A stretch of DNA of 39,552 bases from assembly GCA_026770585.1 (NCBI GenBank), contig MU646344.1, forward strand, positions 93,133 to 132,684, in the 5' to 3' direction. Shown here piece by piece: positions 18,101 to 24,100 of the stretch (within the stretch, counting starts at the first letter, position 1; each line of letters opens with the position of its first letter). The notes below the pieces were generated by a model. That model did not search any database. It was not told the origin of the DNA and worked only from the letters and a program-made list of their open reading frames with translations. The position numbers and the translations under genes were made by a program. This DNA is from Baffinella frigidus (Eukaryota; Cryptophyceae; Cryptomonadales; Baffinellaceae).

Positions 18101-20807
18101 GAGGGGACCTCGTTGGGGTTGAGGTCGAGGTGTACGTCGGCCTGGGCGAGGAGGATGTAGTCCACCTTGTAGGGTTGAGGGTTCAGGTTTTTGGGTCCAG
18201 ATTTCAGGTTTTATCAGTGGCATTCCAATAGAGAGGTTCAAGGGTGGTTGTAGGTTTTTGGAGGTGGAGTTAGAATCCATCCGGAAAAAGCTCGCATGAG
18301 CGGCCGACACGGGGTACAGCAAGTGGCACAACACGTCGAGCATGTGCGGCGCTGACGCTGGTTGTTTGGCCATAAATTACCAATCTCTCTTGACTAGAGC
18401 GGCTTCCCGCGTGCGAACAGGCGATGCAGGTCCTGGGCGGTGCGGGCTACGTCTCCGACTATCCTCTCTCTCTGTAGGCCACCTCGTGCTCGCCCCACGT
18501 GTCGTCCTCGCCGACAGCAGCTTCGTACAGGATCCGCGTCATGTACTGCATCCCTTCCGCGGGCACCTGCCGCCATCGGGTTTAGGGTTTAGGGTTTGGG
18601 GTTTAGGGTTTAGGGTTTAGGGTTTGGGGTTGAGGGTTGGGGGTTTAGGGTTTAGGGAATAGGGTTTACGGTTTATGATTTAGGGTCGAGGGTTTAGGTT
18701 TTGGGGTTTGGGGGTTTAGGTTTTCAGGTTGAGGGTTTAGGTGTGAGGGTTTAGGGTTTAGGGTTTAGGGTTTAGGGTTCAGGATTTAGGTTGCAAGTTT
18801 TGGGGTTGAGGGTTACGGGTTTAGGGTTCAAGTTTGAGGGTTTAGGTTTCAGGTTTCAGGGTTTAGGTTTAGGGTGTAGGATTGAGGGTTTAGGGTTTAG
18901 GGTTGAGTGTTCAGGGTAGGGTGTAGGGTGTAGGGTGTAGGGTGTAGGGTATAGGGTGTGGGGTTTCGGGTTTCGGGTTTCGGGTTTCGGGTTTCGGTTT
19001 TCGGTTTTCGGGTTTATGGAATAGGGTCTAGTTTTTAGGGTTTAGGGTTTAGGGTTGAGGTTTCAGGGAATAGGGTTCAGGGTTTAGGGTTTCGGGTTTA
19101 GGATTTAGGGTTTAGGGTTTTAAGGTTTAGGGTTGGGGGTGTAGGGTGTAGGGTGTAGGGTGTAGCGTGTAGGGTTCAGGTTGTAGGGTGTGGGATTTAC
19201 GGTTTAGGGTTCGGGGTTGAGGGTGTAGTGTGTGGGGTGTAGGGTGTTGGGTTTAGGGTTCAGGGTCTAGGGTCGAGGGTTGTGGGTTTGGGGTGTAGGG
19301 TGTAGGGTTTAGGGTTTGGGGTGTAGGATGTGGGGTGTAGGTTGTAGGGTGTTGGGTCTAAGGTTGAGGGTTGGGGGTCTAGGGTTCAGGGTTCAGGGTA
19401 TAGGGTGTAGGGCTTAGAGTTCAATGTCTGGAGTTTAGGGTTTAGGGTTTAGGGTTTAGGATTCAGGGTTTGGGTGTCAGGTTTTAGAGTTGAGGGTTTA
19501 GGGTTTAGGGGTTAGGGTTTAGGGTTTAGAGTTTAGTGTTCAGGGTTTCTGGTTTCTGGTTGAGGTTTCTAGGTTTGGGGCTTAGGGTTTGGGATTTAGG
19601 GTTTAGGGTTTAGGGTTTAGGGTTTAGGGTTTAGGGTTTAGGGTTTAGGATGTAGGGTTGAGGGTGTAGGGTTGAGGATGTAGGGTGCAGGGTGTGGGGT
19701 GCATGGTGCGGGGTGTAGGGTGTAGGTGGTAGGGTGCAGGGTGTGTAATATAGGGTGTCGGGTGTCGGGTGTCGGGAGTGGGGTGTAGGGTGCAGGGTGC
19801 AGGGTGTAGAGTGTAGAGTGTAGGGTGTAGGGTGTAGGGTGTAGGGTGGAGGGTTCAAGCAACCAAGCAATCGACCTCTCCGGGTGCATGGTGCAATAAA
19901 CCCACGCCCGACTCACCTTCCTGGCACTTTTTTGGTAGAGGCAAGTAGCAGAGTTGGCGAGCAAGTGAGGTTTGGGGATGGCGGCGAACCTGGCCGTGGG
20001 GAATGCCGAGCTCGTGCTCGAGCTTGCGCACGACTGCGCGCTTCACGCCGGACGCGTCAGGAGATGGAGGGTTGTCCATCTCGAGGTCGTTGTAGAGGGG
20101 GTGCGAGCAGCAGGTGTTGGTCCAGCGCTGCGGGAACAGGATCTTATCGTCGGAGCGCTTCTGCAGGAGCAGCTCCCCAGCTGCGTTGAAGACGAACACC
20201 GAGAACGCGCGGTGGAGCGCCTTCCCCGCGCGGATGTTGTCCATCAGGTGGCAGAACTTCTTGGAGCCGCTGCCTATCACCTGCTCACCTTGCACGGCGG
20301 CCTCGCTCAGAAAAAGGCCGCTCTTCCCTCAATCGGGGAAGGACATCTCGCCTCCTCAACACAACTACCATGGTGATGGAAAGGGAAGCTGGGATCGAGT
20401 AGAAACATGTGGCAGGTTTCAGAAGGGCACACGTCACGCGGTGGGTGCCTTGCCTCGTCCTTCTCGTTGACAATGATGCATTCATCGCTGTCCAGAAGCC
20501 GTAGCTGCTCCTCGTCGTACTCAGACCGCACTCCCGAAGCCGCTGCCATGGTCGCCGAGTAATGTCTGCCAGCAATCCTGGGGTGCCCCAAGTTGCCTGC
20601 CCGAAGACTGGGGGCCGTGGACGCCCCCCTGAGCGCTGGCGAGACGTGGGGTGCAGCATGCGCAGGCGAGGAGAAAAGCCTCCTGAACCCGGCTGGCCCG
20701 ACCGAGAAGGCCGAGGCGCACCCAAGGCGGCTCACGGCAACCGACGTGAGGAGCAGGCCCGTCACGGCGCTCGTGGCAGAGCGCACAGGCGCCCTTCTGC
20801 CAAGCAT
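15162..20807 (-). CDS. IDI1: isopentenyl-diphosphate delta-isomerase (type I), plastid-targeted
   Basis: Interconverts isopentenyl and dimethylallyl diphosphate for isoprenoid synthesis. Six - strand exons join with consistent phase: 20807-20454, 20280-19990, 18566-18483, 18165-18109, 16835-16759 and 15270-15162, for 323 residues plus stop. Exon 1 has a hydrophobic segment (GLLLTSVAVS) then CASAFSV, the ASA-F signature of the bipartite plastid-targeting peptide in red-lineage complex plastids, and about 60 further residues before the enzyme begins (EEQLRLLDSDECIIV). Exon 2 has KKFCHLMDNIRAGKALHRAF, TNTCCSHPL with the catalytic Cys, and the Nudix helix VVRKLEHELGIP. Exon 3 has WGEHE with the catalytic Glu. 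Exon 4 is VDYILLAQADVHLDLNPNE, exon 5 VRYLKRSELEGLL... LSPW, and exon 6 FRACSVELLPKWWDAI. The exon 1 donor is GC (GAG|GCAAGG). A second start (MAAASGV, near residue 87) could give a cytosolic form. Divergent from the TBC gene. Confidence 0.93.
15329..15500. mobile_element. family B copy with internal duplication
   Basis: The left arm is repeated in part (CTCGCTCATGAGAAACCGCC and CTCGCTCATAAGAAACCGCC), making a 172 bp element. It abuts the next copy, sharing the dinucleotide TA. Confidence 0.85.
15499..15621. mobile_element. family B copy, back to back with the previous
   Basis: Complete palindrome beginning in the last TA of the preceding element, so two elements sit directly end to end. Confidence 0.88.
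15660..15805. repeat. cluster of four short perfect palindromes
   Basis: GTGAGACAGACTGTCTT and complement, GCCGCAGCGCTGCGGC, GATTATGACATAATC, GTACAGGATCCTGTAC and GGGAGGAGCTCCTCCC follow each other within about 145 bp. Together they can fold into a row of hairpins. GTACAGGATCCTGTAC recurs inside family E. Confidence 0.8.
15839..15945. mobile_element. family B copy, shortened ends
   Basis: Palindrome with TACAGGGTACCTCGCTCAT; the right end GAGCGAGGTACAGGGG merges into the left end of the next copy. Confidence 0.8.
15944..16065. mobile_element. family B copy, adjacent to the previous
   Basis: Complete palindrome, TACAGGGGTACCTCGCTCAT to GAGCAAGGTACCCCTGTA. Second end-to-end pair within 600 bp, in IDI intron 5. 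Confidence 0.88.
16126..16410. mobile_element. family F relative interrupted by family C
   Basis: Outer parts TATCCCTTCAGTGGCCATG and CGCCTCTTGAGGGATGA belong to a family F relative. A family C palindrome occupies 16178-16351 between them. Confidence 0.75.
16178..16351. mobile_element. family C copy 2, nested
   Basis: TAGAGCGCTGTGCAGAGAAG to CTTCTCTGCACAGCGCTCTA, nearly identical to 214-388. It is nested in a family F relative and lies in IDI intron 5. Confidence 0.88.
16985..17105. repeat. 115 bp direct repeat, IDI intron 4 copy
   Basis: From GGAGGTGGAGTTAGAATCCA to CTGACGCTAGTTGTTTGGC. A second copy is at 18258-18375, one exon away, in IDI intron 3. Read on the - strand both keep an open frame with HLLYPVSAAH and FF-MDSNST. 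Differences are few. It could be an exon-like unit or a short repeat. Confidence 0.8.
17170..17340. repeat. degenerate telomere-like tract, IDI intron 4
   Basis: GGGTTTAGG, GGGTTCAG and GGTTGAGG units on the + strand. Confidence 0.75.
17401..17571. mobile_element. palindrome with TGCTAGAGGGGCCTATTTA ends
   Basis: Left arm ATGCTAGAGGGGCCTATTTA and right arm GTAAATAGGCCCCTCTAGCA enclose unpaired AT-rich sequence including ATCTATGTAGTAACTTTC. In IDI intron 4. Confidence 0.75.
17746..17885. mobile_element. family E copy 2
   Basis: Ends CTACTTTAGACGTGACC and GGTCTAGCGTAG, inverted relative to copies 1 and 3. Internal GTACAGGATCCTGTAC palindrome and two GTTGAC(T/A) arms. In IDI intron 4. Confidence 0.85.
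18012..18035. repeat. AT dinucleotide run
   Basis: (AT)n of about ten units preceded by a T run, in IDI intron 4, about 75 bp downstream of exon 4 in sense direction. Confidence 0.85.
18258..18375. repeat. 115 bp direct repeat, IDI intron 3 copy
   Basis: Partner of 16985-17105. The - strand frame reads QPASAPHMLDVLCHLLYPVS then AAHASFFRMDSNSTS. Confidence 0.8.
18575..19855. repeat. 1.3 kb telomere-like repeat filling IDI intron 2
   Basis: Almost the whole of the 1423 bp intron is heptamer-like units (GGGTTTA, GGGTGTA, GGGTTGA, GGGTTCA, GGGTTTC, GGTGCAG). On the gene's sense strand these are CCCTAAA-type. The array starts nine bases from the exon 3 acceptor (18567). Variant units cluster in blocks (GTAGGGT near 18915 and 19140, TTTCGGG near 18965), which suggests local amplification. 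Confidence 0.9.
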
Positions 20808-21171
20808 CCTAGTCGCCCGGCCTCCCCAATCCCGGAGTTGAGGTCATGAGCCTCAACACTGGGGGACTATTCGGCCAATCAATGGCTCCAATTCCGTACC
20901 GGGAAGTAGGATCCAGGGCCGGAAATCCAAATACGCCCTCAACAGGCGAGGGCGAGGCTCATGACTTCTAAAGTGGTGTTTTCATGGGAACTGTAGATCC
21001 CCTTGGTGTTTTCATCGGTCACCAGCCGTCGGGGCACCATCGCCGCCTTGATGGTAGCGCCGGCCCGAGTGACGTGAAGTGCAGCCCCGCGTGAGACCCG
21101 GCGCGTGACTCAGCGAGGAAGCTCAAAGGCCATTGCCTCAGCGGGCGTTGCGCTACGTGTTTTGCGGTCGG
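20728..21171. repeat. left arm of inverted duplication spanning the IDI/TBC promoter
   Basis: Covers the first codons of IDI (- strand), the whole intergenic region and the first about 22 codons of the TBC gene. An inverted copy is at 22489-23116 inside the TBC gene. Identity is high by eye but not complete. Confidence 0.88.
20808..21104. promoter_or_regulatory. divergent promoter region, IDI / TBC gene
   Basis: Only 297 bp separate the two start codons, so both promoters and 5' UTRs must be here. It contains TCATGAGCCTC...GAGGCTCATGA, an inverted pair about 105 bp apart (about 20846 and 20952), and two GTGTTTTCAT units near 20973 and 21006. No TATA box was recognised. Confidence 0.7.
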
Positions 21172-24100
21172 CGAGAAAACAGGACCGGAGAGCCGCTGCT
21201 CAGGGCTGCGCCTTCGGTGGGGGGGCAGAGAACAGCAGCATGGTGGGCGAGCGAGCGCGGGAGGTACACGGGCGGGATCGGGCGTGCCTGGCGGGACACA
21301 TCGTCGCGTCCTTGAACCAGAAGGGCGGCCCAGATGTCGAGGAGCTCAGGCGCATCTCCGCGGAGAGCGGCCTGCTCTCCAGAGCGCTACGCAGGCGGGT
21401 GTGGCCCATCCTGCTGAACCTTCCCACGGATCGATGGGGAAATCTGGTGCGCGAGGACGGCTCTGTCGTGGATGACGGGCACGGCCAGCGAGAAGAGCTG
21501 TGTGGCTCCCCGCGCGACCATCCCGAGAAGAAGCAGGTGGAGCTGGACGTGGTGCGGTCTCTTTCGCACTTTGGAATGCGCGCGCGCGACCGCTCCTCCC
21601 GCCTCCCGGAGCTTTCCAGCGTCATCACCTCTGTCCTCAAGTCCGACTCCTCCCTGCACTACTACCAAGGCTTCAACGACGTGTGCTCGATCGCGCTGGT
21701 GGTGATGGGGTCGGAGGAGGGGGCGCGCCCTGTGGCCGAGCGCCTCGCCAAGCACCATTTCCGCGCTGCGATGCTCGAGACCATGGAGGCCGTCCAGCAG
21801 GTGCGCACGTGCCTCCGTTCGGGCGTGCGAGCGTGCGTGCGTGCGGACGCTGTGTCTGCATCCAGCTTGGGTATGATATTCATAGGGAAACCCCTGGAAA
21901 GTTCGGTAGTTTCCCTACGGATTTAGGTAGGACTTACCTACCGTAGGCCGTAGGGCTCCTAGGACAAAAATATCCTAGGATTTTGGCCTACGGTAGGAGG
22001 TCCTAGGCAATGCCGTAGGAGAAACTACCGAACTTTCCAAGAGTTTTACGACTAAGGTGCGCTCCTGAGAATGGGGCAGGCTGGCACACCCGGCGCGGTG
22101 TGTGAGAGGATGGTTTCACAGGCCAACGGCCTGAAAATGGGGTAGTTGGGCATACGGCATTGCCTAGGACCTCCTACCGTAGGCCGAGGGATCCTAGGAC
22201 CACAAAGTCTCGGCCTACGGTAGGGGGTCCTAGGCAACCCCGTAGGCCTACCCCATTTCCAGGCCGTTACCCTATCAGGTTGCTGATGGGGTGGCGGGTG
22301 GCAGGCGCTGCGGCTGATCGTGGGCATCCTGCGGAAGCGGGACCCCGCCCTCGCGCGCTCGCTCGAGCAGGAGGGCGTCGACCCCATCTTCGCCATCTCG
22401 TGGATCCTCACATGGTTCGCGCACAATCTGCACTCGCTCCCAAGCGTCGAGGTGCCCCCCCCCCCGCCCCCCCGCGCCCCCCTCGGCCACGACCGCAAAA
22501 CACGTAGCGCAACGCCCGCTGAGGCAATGGCCTTTGAGCTTCCTCGCTGAGTCACGCGCCGGGTCTCACGCGGGGCTGCACTTCACGTCACTCGGACCGG
22601 CGCTACCATCAAGGCGGCGATGGTGCCCCGAGCGCTGGTGACCGATGAAAACACCACTAAGTCATGAGCCTCGCCCTCGCCTGTTGAGGGCGTATTTGCA
22701 TTTCCGGCCCTCGCTTCTACTTCCCGGTACGGAATTGGAGCCATCGATTGGCCGAATAGTCCCCCAGTGATGAGGCTCATGACCTCAACTCCGGGATTGG
22801 GGAGGCCGGGCGACGAGGATGCTTGGCAGAAGGTATCCAGGGGAAACTGTTTTTTCTTTAGTTTGATGGCAAGGAAAATTACTACACAGTTCGTTCTTTT
22901 TAGCAATATTAAACCATTCATGTAGTAATTTTCCCTGCCATCAAACTAAAGAAAAACAGGTTTCCCCGGATAAGCCTGTGCGCTCTGCTACGAGCGCCGT
23001 GGCCCGGTTCCCGCGGCTGGGCTGGGCGCGGAGGGAGAGGTGGTGTGTGCGCTCGTGCCTCCAAGGAGTGTCGGCGTGGGCGTGCCTGCTCCTCACGTCG
23101 GTGGCTCTGAGCCGCCAAATGCTGACTTTTGGCGTGTTTCCTGGGCAACAATCCAATAATTGACTTATGAATCTGTTCGCATGGATAGCCTCGTGTGGAC
23201 GGGCCTGCTCCTCACGTCGGTGGCCGTGAGCCGCCTTGAGTGCGCCTCGGCCTTCTCCTGAACCCCTCGGTCGAGCCGGGTTCAGGAGGCGTGGTTCAGG
23301 AGGCGTTTCTCAGCCGGGTTCAGGAGGCTCCTCGCCTGCGCATGCTGCGTGTAGGGGTTAGGGTTTCGGGTTCAGGTGTGGGGTCCAGGAGTAAGGGTTT
23401 CGGGTTTCGGGTTTCGGGTGCAAGGTGGGTTATGGGTCAAGGTGTAGGGTTGAAGATTTATTTTTCAGGGTGCAGGGTTCAGGGTCCACGGTGCAGGGTG
23501 CAGGGTGCAGGGTGCAGGGTGCAGGGTGCAGGGTGCAGGGTGCAGGGGTATGTGGTTTTCTGTGAGGGGTTTGAAGCGCAGAGGCGGCGCGTCCTAAGGC
23601 GTTGGGCGTGTTGGTGATGCCTTGTGCGAAAAACGTGGAACAGCCCCGCCGGCAGACGTGGAACAGCCCCGCCGGCAGGCTCGTGAACGCCCGCGTGACC
23701 GGTCACGCGGACGCCGAAGCCAGACGGTCGGTCGTGACTGCCTTGTCATGTTGCTGAACAAGAACTGTGGAGAACCCCCGTGAGGAGTGCTGCCGCCCCC
23801 GCAGAGGCGGCGCGTCCTAAGGCGTTGGGCGTGTTGGTGATGCGTTGTGCGAAAAATAATTGACTTATGAAAATAATTGACTTAAGAGCCGGCGCGTGTG
23901 TGGGGCGCTGGTTGGTGACTGGCTGGCGCCTCTCGCTGACTCATGTGTGGCCTGGCCTGCGGCGTGGCGGCCGGTTGGAGGTCTAGGGTGAAGGATGTTG
24001 CCCCCAACCACCTAAAACCTAAACCCTAAACCCTAAACCCTAAACCCTAAAACCTAAACCCTAAACACTAAACCCCAAACCCTCAACACTAAACCCTAAA

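Noticed and set aside
18575-19855. A chromosome end (true telomere)
   Set aside because: The repeat lies inside an intron whose flanking exons join in frame, and units are degenerate. It is interstitial.
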